64,000 nucleotides of DNA from Blastocystis hominis (taxonomy: Eukaryota > Sar > Bigyra > Opalinata > Blastocystidae): assembly GCF_000151665.1 (NCBI RefSeq), contig NW_013171818.1:247308-311307 (forward strand). The letters are read 5' to 3'. Of this stretch, positions 1 through 10,663 are shown piece after piece. The notes under the pieces were generated by a model. That model was not told the DNA's origin. It saw only the letters and a list, made by a program, of their open reading frames with translations, and ran no database searches. The position numbers and the translations under genes were made by a program. How positions within the stretch are numbered: the first letter of the stretch is position 1; each line of letters opens with the position of its first letter.

Positions 1-575
1 TAATATTGGAAGGATTATTCCACATTTGGGAAATCCATTGTTAATCGGGTAGATAATCAAATACAATCCAATACAATACAATAAAATGATTGATATTGAA
101 TTAGGATATTGATTTTGACTTATTGAATAGGAATAGATCACTGTATACATAGAATAGAATAGAATAGAATAGAATCCGATTGAATAGCATTGGAAATCAT
201 ATTGGATTCACCATTCAATTAATCCAACTATCATTTCTTTGTTTGTTTGTTTATCAATGAGTCAAAAAACATGGATTTATCAATTTGATAATAATGGAAT
301 CAAATCGGATGTGTTTGATACTTGATAGTTGTAGTTAGTAGTAATATCAATCGTGGTTTCACAATTCGATATTTGGATGGAATGTCGTATTCTTCAATAT
401 CACACTAACCATTCACTCATTCACTCATTCAATCAATCAATGGATGAAATATAGCTGATTCAAAATGCAAATGAATGTTGAATATCGTAAAGAATCAATT
501 CATCATTCACACTCAATAATACTGATAAGAATAGAAAGGCTGTTCAATCCATTGATCGATTGATTGAATGATTGA
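1..575. repeat. Left arm of a large inverted repeat
   Basis: Read in reverse complement, this stretch matches 20325-20945. Over the part compared base by base (about 240-570 against 20340-20660) only scattered mismatches are seen, roughly 95% identity or better. The match is still running at base 1, so the arm may extend beyond the window. It is AT-rich, has no coding signal and contains short tandem runs of AATAG and TCAATCAA type. Confidence 0.85.
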
Positions 576-2296
576 ATGGTGTGTATTTGGATAGTTTTCG
601 ATCTCCATTCATCATTATCATCATCATCATTATTATGATTGTATCATCATCCACATTATTCATCGGTCTATTTCAGCATATTGAATACCATTAGATCACT
701 TTGGTATTGTTGATCATGAATAGAATGATTGGATAGGATCGATCAATCAGAATCAGAATCAGAACCAGATTGATGATGAGTATTCAACCATCAATCCTCG
801 TCATTATTATTATTATTATTATTATTTGTATTTGTATTTGTTCGATTATCAATGATATAGAATCGATCGAATGATTCATTGATAGCGATCCAATCGACTG
901 ATAGAATTATACAATTGATTCGATCGAATCCAAATGGAACAATCACTCAAACACATTGTAGTCTCAATGGTTGTTTTGCAATTGAATCGATCGAGATTCA
1001 TGAAATCGTTATGTTCGATCATTGTATTAGCTGGAATCTATCATTGTACTGTATTGCATAACAATACTCTTATTTCTTTCTTTCTTTCTTTCTTTCTTTC
1101 TGATCATTATTATTATTATTATTATTGATATCATTCAAATCATTAGATCCCATTCGAACAAGTCAATATGGAATCAGTATTTGATAATCACAATACAATA
1201 ATGAGGCATATTGCGAGAACCATTTGTGTTGTGGTTTGAATATGAGTATTTCGATAATGGGTTTTCTTGGAATCCATTGTTTGATTGTATATTCAATATG
1301 CTGTTTGTGATGTTACACCGATGAATCCACAAATCACATATTTCGAATGAATCTTGATGGAACGACTTCAATCGAATCGTTTTGACAAGATTCATTGCAC
1401 TTAATCGAATTGAATCAATAGGAATCGACACAATCCATATTTGTGTGTTGAGATAGTATTCATTTGGATAATACTCAATGATTCATTATTTTTATGTTTT
1501 TGTTTTTGTTTTGTTTTGATGTTGCTTATCTATTTTTGATTATTCCCATTGGTAAATGACATATCTTAACTTAATTTTCTTCTGTGGCTTATTTCATATT
1601 GGCATTCTACATATATACTAATTGTTTGCGTTATTAAATATTATTACGAGTATTCGCTAACCAATAGATAGAATTACTATATATCTATTCATATAAAATT
1701 AATGATCACATGGAAACATGTTGCAAGTCGTATTGTTAACTTTTTTCGTTATATACTTAAAAGTATACATTATTAGTATATCAACAATGTATTCTATTGT
1801 CATTTTATTCCATAATTTAAATTCTATTTTAGTTTTAATATATATTGAAATTAGCAAACACAATTATGTTCAATAACTTTAGTCTTGATTCTATCGTTAA
1901 TAATGGAGTGAATGATCAAGAATAGTGCTTTTCTATTTTGAGCAGTGATTTCAACTTTATTGTTTCAGTTTGTCTCTTTTTTTGAAATGTATTCATTTTA
2001 TTTTTCATTCTTAACATCAACATCACGAAGGATGGGAACATAATGACTGAAACAATCTGACTTGTAATAATTGGAAAAGAGTGAATTGATAACTGAATCC
2101 GAATCAATTACCATAGAATATAGATGTATAAAACAAGTAAATTAATCATGGAACATGAAATAATCATTGAGCAAATAATGAAATGAAATGAGATGAAGTT
2201 TGTAAATCCAATGGTATAATTAGCTATCAGAATCAAATTGGATTTGTACAAGATCAGCGAGAATGGAAGAAACATCTATTAATGGAATCAAATTAA
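576..2296. other. AT-rich intergenic DNA with microsatellites
   Basis: No supportable gene. It holds simple repeats: TTA/ATT runs near 810-830 and 1108-1128, and a TTTC run near 1071-1100. The last 60 bases resemble 21450-21511, downstream of the second LRR gene, so the 3' flank was duplicated together with the gene. Confidence 0.7.
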
Positions 2297-4805
2297 TCAT
2301 TCTATACTCGAAATTGACTTCGATTGTACAAATTTAAAGGGGTAACAAAACTGTTCGAATGGTAGCTTGACGTATTGTAGATTTGGAATATCTAAATGCA
2401 ATTCGTGTTGTACATTTTGATCTACTTTCCAATATCACTGAACGAGTTTTTGAAAATGAATAGTTTCCTAAAACTATAGATATCAGACTCGGAAGATCTA
2501 CAATCATTATTTTCACTTCATTTATGATTACTTCGCATTATTAACTTATTTGTAGAATCAGCCCATATACCATTCAATGAACAATGACCAAGTGTAATTG
2601 ACTGTAATGATGGAAGATCTACATCAATCATTTCATTCAAGTGCATTCAATACTTTCAATTATTGTTGATAAAGAATTCTTGAACACACAACCACCTAAA
2701 GAAATAGATTGTAGATTTGGAAGATCTATTCAAATTCATAATTCAATATCATATCATTTCTTACCTCGAATCACAAACGAACTACTGAAGAAATTATCTG
2801 ACCATAACTCTTTAGGTGTACCAATTTGAATGGATTGTAATTGTGGTAGATTCTTCAATTCAAAGTCGCCTCCAAAATCACTGAAACTGAATTCTCCAAT
2901 TTGAATGGATTCCAATGATTCACAATTCAATATGTGGAATGATTTTGATTTGTTGTTTGACTTTTCGTATTCTCTATCATGTTCACCCTTCATTTGATTG
3001 AATGAATTCTTGCCTATTTTGATGGTTTTTAAATGATTCAATCCATCGATTTTGAATGTTTGCACTGATGCAAAACAATCATCGCCGATTTCGATTGACT
3101 TCACTTTCAAAAAACGAGAAAAATCAAATATTGTATAATCCATATCATTACTTGTCCAATTGGGAAGAATAATAGAAGAAATGGAGGAGTTCATTGATTG
3201 AATATAACCTATAGTACGAACTTCTGGAAATAGTAATCTCGATACATCTAATAATACTTCATACAAACAAATAATACTCTCTACAATAGGAAATAACAGA
3301 CTATAGAATGCATAAGGCAAATCAGTTTTTTCAAGATTTGGAATATCTAAATACTATCAATATTCAATATGCAGAAATACTTGCCAATGTCATTACACGA
3401 GGATATTCGAAACTACATCTTTGAGAACCAATGGATGTTAGACTTGGAAGATCTACAAAGCAAATCATAACCAATCAATTCATTATTACTTCGCATTATC
3501 AAGGAACACGAAGAATCATCTTTTCTACCACTAAGTGTCCATTCACCAAGTTGAATGGATTGTAATGATGGAAGATCTACATCAATCATTTCATTCGAAT
3601 TCATTCAATACTTTCCATTATTGTTGTTAAGGAATAATAGAACGCCCGATCACCTAGTGTAATGGATTGTAGATTTGGAAGATCTATGCATTATTCAAAT
3701 ATTCAATATCATATCATTTCTTACCTCGAATCACAAACGAACTGCTGAAGAAATTAAATGAACTACTACCAATTGTGCCAATTTGAATGGATTGTAATTG
3801 TGGTAGATTCTTCAATTCAAAGTCTCCTCCAAAATCACTGAAACTGTATTCACCAATTTGAATGGATTCCAATGATTCACAATTCAATATGTGGAATGAT
3901 TTCGATTTGTTGCTTGCCTTCTTATAATCCAAGTTTGATGATGTCATTTGAGTAAATGACTTGCTTCCGATTTTGATCGTTTTCAATCGATTCAATCTAT
4001 CGATTTGGAATGTTTTAACTGATTTAAAACATTCATTGCCGATTTCGATTGATTCCAAATTATACAACAATGTAACATCCCAATCAACCAATACACAATT
4101 GTCACTCAGTTTCAAATGTTTCATTCCAATATTCATTGGCTTGCTTCCATTGCCTTCATATTTTTCATCAATGTCACATTCAATTCCATTACACCATTCA
4201 CATTCATTCACTAATTTACCATATCGATCATACACTTTGCCAATTCCAAATCGATCATCATCACACCAATATCCTTCATATTCTATACATCCATTATTAT
4301 GATAACTCGTTCCATAGCCAAATCGTTTCCAATTGATCATTATGCCCTTGTACACCAAGAATCCATCATCATCATACATTTCACCATATCCAAATGGAAT
4401 TCCAAACTTGTTTTCTGTCAATACCAATCCTTCAAATCGACTCCCATGATCCAAATCCACGATTCCTTCTACTACTTCTATGGATTGTTCTTCATTATAT
4501 GAGATATCACCAATTTGATGATTTCCAAACACTTTCAACACTTTCTGCTCATTGACCACAAATCCTTGATTCATGTATACTCCATTATTGAATTGCAATA
4601 CTACACACTCTCTATTACTCAAAATGAGTGAAATCCAGCCATTTGGTTTCCAATCTTTACCCAAGCATCCCTGCACATTTTGAATTACAGAACTAGCGAT
4701 ATTATAAATACTAATTGCAGAATTTACAAAATCAGCAATGTCTTGCATCGAAATATGTAGTAACCTACTAGAAAGTAGCTGGTCAATACTTATTGTAACC
4801 ATCAT
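2297..4805 (-). CDS. MORN plus leucine-rich-repeat (BspA-like) protein, multi-exon
   Basis: A large first exon (4805 to 3725) starts with a moderately hydrophobic stretch, then MORN-like repeats around residues 60-215 (GYGEMYDDDG, EYEGYW types), then LRRs of the LxxIxIGxxSF pattern from about residue 245. After an intron at 3684-3724 (41 nt) come short exons, each coding one further LRR beginning D/N-LPxLQSI, separated by phase-1 introns that start GTA and end TAG (for example 3577-3611). A second large exon (about 3340-2765) repeats the LRR block, followed by intron 2726-2764 and more single-LRR exons to a TGA at 2297. The family resembles surface or scaffold LRR proteins of gut protists; the function is unknown. 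It is AT-rich, unlike the housekeeping genes. The exon chain is a hand model, so exact junctions are uncertain. Confidence 0.6.
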
Positions 4806-5127
4806 GCAAATAGTTACTTATTTTAAGTGATAACCTAGAATGGAGAGACTTTAGTGTTTCATGCTGTTCATCCCATACAATATTGTAGCAAATGGAATTA
4901 TTTTATTCTTGATATTAATATGTACCACTTGGCAAATAAAATCAATATTGCAAGGTAATAATACAACGTTCCATACAAATCTGAACCATACACAACACAA
5001 GGCAGTGAAGACATACTATTTTCTATAATATTCTTATTATTGCCAAGTATCAACGTGACTATTATGTATTGATAGAGTGATGATAAGAATGTGATATTTA
5101 TATAGGTTAGTGAATAAGAATAAAATG
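4806..5127. other. Intergenic, upstream of LRR gene and 5S rRNA
   Basis: No gene. The final 60 or so bases before the 5S rRNA are nearly identical to those upstream of the second 5S copy (34370-34430 on the other strand), so either a conserved external promoter or a recent shared duplication covers this flank. Confidence 0.6.
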
Positions 5128-5243
5128 AGAACGGCCATATCTGATGGAAAGCGCCCTAACCCGTCCGATCTAGGAAGCTAAGTCATCACGAGTCGAGTTA
5201 GTACCAGTGTGGGTGACTCGCTGAGAAGTCTCGATGCTGTTCT
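5128..5243 (+). rRNA. 5S ribosomal RNA
   Basis: A 116-base sequence with the eukaryotic 5S pattern: the CGGCCAT start, a CCCGTCCGATCT block, a GTTAGTAC block and a GGGTGACTCGCTGAGAA block. Bases 5128-5135 pair with 5236-5243 (8 bp) to close helix I, and a T run follows directly, as expected for RNA polymerase III termination. A second, nearly identical copy lies on the other strand at 34254-34369. Confidence 0.92.
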
Positions 5244-5476
5244 TTTATTCTCCGGTTTGTTCTCGGCTTTTTTAACGATTTGCTATACAAAGAATTGCTT
5301 ATTTGACAATTCTGTTCGTTTGATTTCACAAGAAAGTTATCGAGCCGCAAAAACAAGTGTGTTTTCATCCCCTCCACCCCAACATACCCAACATTTATAC
5401 CCTCAAACAACATTCATTCATTCCTTCATTCATTCATTCATTCATTCATCACTCCTTCTGCTCGACTTGCTCCACC

Positions 5477-7086
5477 TCAATTATCCTTCTCCGTCTTCAC
5501 CTTCACCTCGCCTTCCTCTCCCTTATCCACATCATCCGGTCCATCATAGAACTCATTCTCGCTCTGCCGATGCGCATCGATCCCATTCCCTTTCCTTCAC
5601 ATCCCTCGCCTTCCCTACTCTCCTCTCCCGCTTCCGGGCCGCGCTCCTCCTCCTCTCCGACCCTCTTCTCCGCATTATACACGCGCGGCATCTCCTTGAT
5701 CTGCACCGACGGACAGCCCTCGATCTGCCTCAAGTGCTCGCACACTTGCTGACTGCCTCACTCCTCTCCTCCACGCCTACTAAATCTTATCCAAATACTC
5801 CTGCGAGTTCTTGTTCTCCAGCGTCGGCGACGGGTCCAAATGCAGCTTGTACGTCGGCGCGTACCACTCAATGAAGTTGTTATACGGGATCTCGTCGCTC
5901 ACTTCCTTCCGCAGCAGCACCGCCGTCTCGTACGACCACGTTCGGCTCACGTTCTTGATCGTGTACCTACTCCTCGCTCCCAAATCGATCGTTTTACCCG
6001 CCTCCGCCCAGCACCAGCATCGGTAAGTTCAGCTTCCGAATGAACTCGACGCACGCCGCGTGCCCGCGAAGCGTCAGGTTGAAGCACCCCAGACGGTCGC
6101 CTGTCACGCTGTCCGCGCCGCAGCACATCACGATCGCGCCGGGCTGGAAGGTCTCCACGCACTTCGTTATGATCTTGTTATAAAATAGGCGCGTTTTTGG
6201 GAGTACCGGCTCGAAGATGTATTTGTACGCGTTGTCCGTCATGCCGTCCTTGAGCGGGATGTTCACCGCGTAGTTCGCTCCTTCTTTCTGGCCCACGTCC
6301 GAAACGTTGCCCGTTCCGGGGAAATAGTTCCCGTACTTGTGGAAGGAGACCGTCATTACGCGGTTCGTCAGGTAGAACGCTTCTTCCACGCCGTCGCCGT
6401 GATGCACGTCGATGTCTACGTACATTACGCGCGGAAACACTCTGCATTTGATCTCAACATGATGGATCACTTGAGAAGCTCCAGGATCGCCAGAACGATG
6501 TCGTTGATGTAGCAGAAGCCGGAGGCTTCGGCCTTTTTCGCGTGGTGCAGACCGCCAGACCAGTTGATGCAGACTTGGTTGAGACCTTGGTTGAGGCGCG
6601 AGGCGGCGTCTGGAGTGAGGAAAGAGCGAAATGAATTACCGAGAGAGGCGCCCGTGTACATGGAGCAGAAATCGTAAATGCCGTCGAAAACGGGGTTATC
6701 CGCTTCGTTGGACATGGAGTCTGGGGAACAAGGAAAACAAGGAAAACAAACATTTTTGCATGGAGTCTTTGTAGCTGTCGATAATGCCAGGATTGATGTT
6801 GCTCAGGAAATCAATGTAATCCTTCGTGTGGAAGCGCTCTAGCTCCTCAGCGGAAGCTTTGTGTGGTTTCTAAAGCATCAAAAAGAACTCCAAAGACAAA
6901 CATAGACTTCGAGAAAACGATATAGCTTATATGTGAGGAGAAGATTGTGCGTCAGTCGCAGACGCTGTGGTTTCATGGGATGACCCGGTCCATAGTAGTA
7001 ATTGGGCAAATCGCCTACACGTCTCAAATTCAAAAGTAGACCCGCATACCGTGATAGAAATACGCAATCCGATCTTTTGAAGACAT
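5477..7086 (-). CDS. HDAC3: Class I histone deacetylase (Rpd3/HDAC3-like)
   Basis: Zinc-dependent lysine deacetylase acting on histones in nuclear corepressor complexes. The chain of short exons reads as a complete class I enzyme: a start at 7086 ([12 protein letters not shown]), [13 protein letters not shown], the catalytic His pair in [16 protein letters not shown], the metal ligands in [31 protein letters not shown], and [15 protein letters not shown] with the active-site Tyr. One intron is exactly 31 nt and separates KDSMQK from SMSNEADN. The acidic C-terminus contains [11 protein letters not shown], close to the end of animal HDAC3, and stops at TGA 5477-5479. Oddity: between the PEAGEE segment (about 5630) and NEFYDG (about 5555) the frame changes and I could not find a clean GT-AG intron. 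HDAC1/2-type naming is possible; class I is certain. Confidence 0.92.
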
Positions 7087-7178
7087 TTCCTACACTAGAC
7101 CGTTTCGTGTAATAAAAATATGAGAAACACCCCATGAAGGCATTCATTCATTTGCGTTTGGAGGCTTCTGGTTTGTAC

Positions 7179-7186
7179 AACAAACA
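7179..7186 (-). terminator. TGTTTGTT poly(A) motif of PSMG2
   Basis: The octamer lies 9 nt after the TAG of the PSMG2 gene, with a T five bases upstream (T-N4-octamer), the spacing seen at most genes here. Confidence 0.7.
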
Positions 7187-7195
7187 TCGCAACAG

Positions 7196-8155
7196 CTACA
7201 GAATGTCTTCATCTAACCACGGGTCCAACATAGACCAGATCGGAGGAAAGACAATGTCTTCGTCTCCTACCCACTTGAAAATCGCATTGATTTGGACGAA
7301 GTAATTCAGGGCGTCCCGGAAATTGCTTCCCTCCGTCACAAACACACACTAATCGTTCGATGGTTCAACTTCTCCTACGAATGCCGTAAATTGAATGGAA
7401 TTTTGGTCGCAGTATTTTTGGAGCAAAGTCAGCAACCCGCTGCCATTAATCTCTTCTTTCACAATCTAGCCACTAATCACTGAAAATATTCCGATTACGT
7501 CCATTTCAGCCGCCTTATCGCCAATTTGAGCCTTGACGGAGGGACATGTGGAGTAGAATACAAAACTAGATGATACGTTCCTATGGAGCGTACGATTTTT
7601 GAGGGGACTGAATATCAAAGAATGTACTGTCCCCAGAAGACAAAAACAGCAACGTTTGAGGATGAAGGGAAGAAACGAATTGCATCAAGTGCTCAGAAAA
7701 TTGATGTGCGCGTCCCTACCATTGGAAGTGTGATATGAGAAATCACTTGCTTTGGCTGTGAACGAATTTGAAGAACAAGGACATTCTTGTCAATTATATA
7801 AAACACTAGAAATAGATGGCGCGAAGCATAAAATTACGCTCAATTGCGGTTGTCGGATACAAAAAGTCTTCGTCATTATCCGAAAATGGCGACGAGCCCA
7901 CAATGGGAATTATCGAATCGGAAGATAGAATGGCCACCTTCCTCAAGCAGTGCTAGAATCAAAAGAAATCAAAATCCGCACCTTCCGCAAGGCGTTATAC
8001 AAAAGAACGTCAATGCCCATCTGGTCTACATTGGCATATGATATCGTTGGCTAGAAATGACAATATTTCTCAGAATCGACCATAACAAAAGTACTCTTTT
8101 CTGCCAGCGATTTCACGGTTTCCTGATTATATTCTCCACAGTATGCACACTCCAT
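7196..8155 (-). CDS. PSMG2: Proteasome assembly chaperone 2 (PAC2)
   Basis: PSMG2 pairs with PSMG1 to guide assembly of the 20S proteasome alpha ring. The gene is split into about eight small exons, so no long open frame exists. Spliced by hand it reads from ATG 8155: an N-terminal strand ending ISYANVDQMGIDVLLYNALRK (cf. the VGNVGQLAMDL region of the family), then SDSIIPIVGSSPF, a strand with VLVLQIRSQP, then FVSSLHPQTLLFLSSGDS, and a C-terminal FVTEGSNFRDAL followed by FPPIWSML, ending at TAG 7196-7198. The order and spacing of these blocks match animal PSMG2. Introns are 28-36 nt (for example GTGATTTC...GGTAG, 31 nt). It lies 110 bp from the HDAC start and 110 bp after CWC22. Length about 235 residues is a little short for the family. 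Identification is by motif order. Confidence 0.75.
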
Positions 8156-8181
8156 AATCCAACACCCACAATTCTGTATGC

Positions 8182-8189
8182 AACAAACA
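8182..8189 (-). terminator. TGTTTGTT motif downstream of CWC22
   Basis: The octamer lies about 75 nt beyond the CWC22 TGA and 27 nt upstream of the PSMG2 start. Here the base five upstream is A, not T, so it fits the spacing rule less well. Confidence 0.5.
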
Positions 8190-8264
8190 AATCTTCTATT
8201 TCTTCCTGGTTTCTCCCCTCTTTTCTCCCTTCTCTTCTCTCTTGTTCGCTTTTTCTCTCTTCTC

Positions 8265-10562
8265 TCACTTCTTCTTCGACCCAGCCCTAAGCTTTTCCCA
8301 CGTTTCTCGGAGTTCCTTGGTTAATCCTCCCAGACCGATAGACGTATAGAAATTAATCGCAAATCGCACGTCGTTGCTGTTCTCCGTCGGGAACAGACCC
8401 GTCAGCTGCGGTTTCAGCTCCTCGGACTGGAATCGCGCATTCATCTCCTTGAGTCCGAGCTGGTTGCTCATCTTCTGCAGCCTACACCGCCATCAACCCA
8501 TAACCAAAAATCCCAAACAGCTCCTTCAAGAAGATACGCGACGACGACGTGGTGTCGTTCTCCGTAAGCCTCACAATGCCCAGAATTTCCCACGGAAGAC
8601 AGTCCACAGCGAACAAATACGCGAAGAACATCGCGTTGATCTTGATTCGCAGCGTCGCCAGCTGGTGAATCTTCTCGAACTACTCCTCAAAACGTGGAAA
8701 CGGGGAAACCTGGTCGATGAAGCAGCGACAGAACGCGTCCTGCCATTTCTTATCGAGCATGCACAGCCGCTGCGCGACGTTCGGATAGAACTGGTTCATC
8801 CACGTGTCCCGGTTGCACGTTTCCACGATCATGTTGCACACCTCGATCTATTGGTTACCACGTTTCCACGTTTCGGACCTCCTGGCCTTCGCGCAGGTTG
8901 ATTTTGAGCAGTTTGTGGGTGCATTCTTCGAAGCCAAGCGACGAAGTGATGACCAGGTAGATCTAATGGGGAAACGTGGAAACCGGAGATACGGTGCGAC
9001 GAAGATTAGTGGTGTCTTGATCGGTCTGGTCTTCGATGAGCACTTCTAGAGCGATTAGAAAACCCGATCAATCCTACTTTTCTCTTTGGCGGCTTCATCT
9101 TCGTCTTCGTCTTCGTCTTCGTTGTCATCTTCGTTGTCATCTTCGTCATCGTCATCCTCATCTTCGGACGACGTTTCATCTTCTCCCAAAATAGCCATCT
9201 TAATCTTCTTCCACGTTTCCTCGTTTTCCACGAAATTAGGATCCACGTGGAACACATCCAAATGCTCCTCCTTATCGATCTCCTTGTTCAGCTCGATCGT
9301 GTGCGTGATCTGATCCCCGTCCTCCACCAAATCCAGCTCCGGCGCCATCCGCGGATATTCTTCGAACTCCGTGCGACGCACCGCGAAGAGCTGCTCGATC
9401 ACGTACTGCGTCCGCTTCTCGATCAATCCCTCATGCAGAATCCGACGGAACGTCTCGAACACCTCTACCTCTCATCTCGGTTTCCACGTTTCCACCATTG
9501 AGCGCCTGCGGAATGTCTTCCTGGAGGCACTGGCCGCACTCCTTGGTGACGTTGACGGCGATTTCGACGCTGTCGTTGGTGGGTTTTTGCAGCAGCAGGA
9601 AGATCAATTGCAGCACCAGCAGCGGATCCGACACGCGCTGGTTCACCAGATGAGCGATAAACCGCGACAGCGACACCGCTACCAACTACGACTCATGCGG
9701 TTCCACCGTTTCTACTTTGTCGTTGCGGCGGAAAGCGCGGCGGAACTGGAACACGACGCGCTTGAGAAGAAGCTCTCCCACTTCGGGGAGTTTCGTGTTC
9801 ACAATCGCGATTAAAGCCGCGTAGACGTGCGTGAAGCCGGGAGACGTCAGCTGCGCCTTCATGAGCGCTCGGCAGAAGAGGCCGCGGCCACGGACGAGGT
9901 TTTCTTGGAAGAGTTCGGGAATAATGTTCCCGATGTTGACCACGTTGACTTTGTTGATGATTCCGTTGAGAGATTTGCGGAGCGCCTCCCAGGTCTGGCG
10001 CTGGTACTCCGGAGAGGACTTGTCTAGGTTCTGAGACAGACGGGCCAGTTTGAAGGGCGGAATGTACACGCCGCCCGCACGGCTGTTAATGATCTCGGGA
10101 GTCATCAGCTTCGACGGCTCGATTGGGGCGCTAGGGATAGGAGGAAGAGATGGATAGGGGTACGGAGGAGCTGCGGGTGGTGGTGGAGCTGCAGGAGTTG
10201 ATTTGGTGGATTGGCTGTGATTTCTTTACGTAAGCTGGTAGACGAAAAAAAGAACCGCTTTGATCCATGACTGCGAGACGAAGAGCGGGAACGGTGCGAG
10301 CGAGACTCTTTACGAGAATGATGGGAGGAGCGAGAGCGACTTCTACAAATTTGAATTCCACAATCCGCTCATTACTTATTATCTGATTTCTTTTCAACAC
10401 GCTTCTCATTCCTCTTACTTCTCGAGTCTGACTCCGACGATGAATAGGAACTACAGCATAATACACGATTATCCAAATATACTAATCCGAATAGGAATAA
10501 TCCGAATAGGAGTAGGAAGAGTACGAATAGGACCCTTCACTATAGTCTTCTTTTTCAGGCAT
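8265..10562 (-). CDS. CWC22: Pre-mRNA-splicing factor CWC22 (nucampholin)
   Basis: Spliceosome protein that recruits the exon-junction factor eIF4A3. From ATG 10562 it opens with a Tyr/Ser-rich then Arg/Ser-rich tail ([16 protein letters not shown]) in small exons, a proline-rich linker (STPAAPPPP), then the MIF4G domain: [71 protein letters not shown], then [17 protein letters not shown]. After the domain comes the acidic linker at about 9060-9200 and the MA3 part ending [20 protein letters not shown]. The stop is TGA at 8265. Introns are about 30-31 nt (8848-8878 and 9465-9495 are both 31 nt), and several carry the shared core TTTCCACGTTTCC or its complement. It is divergent from SUA5, about 100 bp between starts. 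Confidence 0.93.
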
Positions 10563-10663
10563 GCTCTAAATTATAAAATGTATAAGTGAGGAATTTGTCC
10601 TGAAAAGAAATTGGTTTCAATGCGGAATGCCGTTTTTATGGAATTCCGATTGTCGTCCTATTT

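Noticed and set aside
240-260. GTTTGTTTGTTT near the window start as a gene-end signal
   Set aside because: It is part of a simple repeat in the inverted repeat arm with no coding sequence upstream.
3961-4502. Plus-strand frames over the MORN/LRR gene
   Set aside because: Antisense shadows of the minus-strand gene, with no homology or splice logic.
6740-6765. TGTTTGTT in the HDAC gene as an internal poly(A) site
   Set aside because: It lies at the start of a clean 31-nt intron, and the base at -5 is C, so it does not fit the T-N4 layout or make a stop.
8374-9814. Several plus-strand frames of 80-175 codons over CWC22
   Set aside because: Antisense shadows of a well-conserved minus-strand gene.
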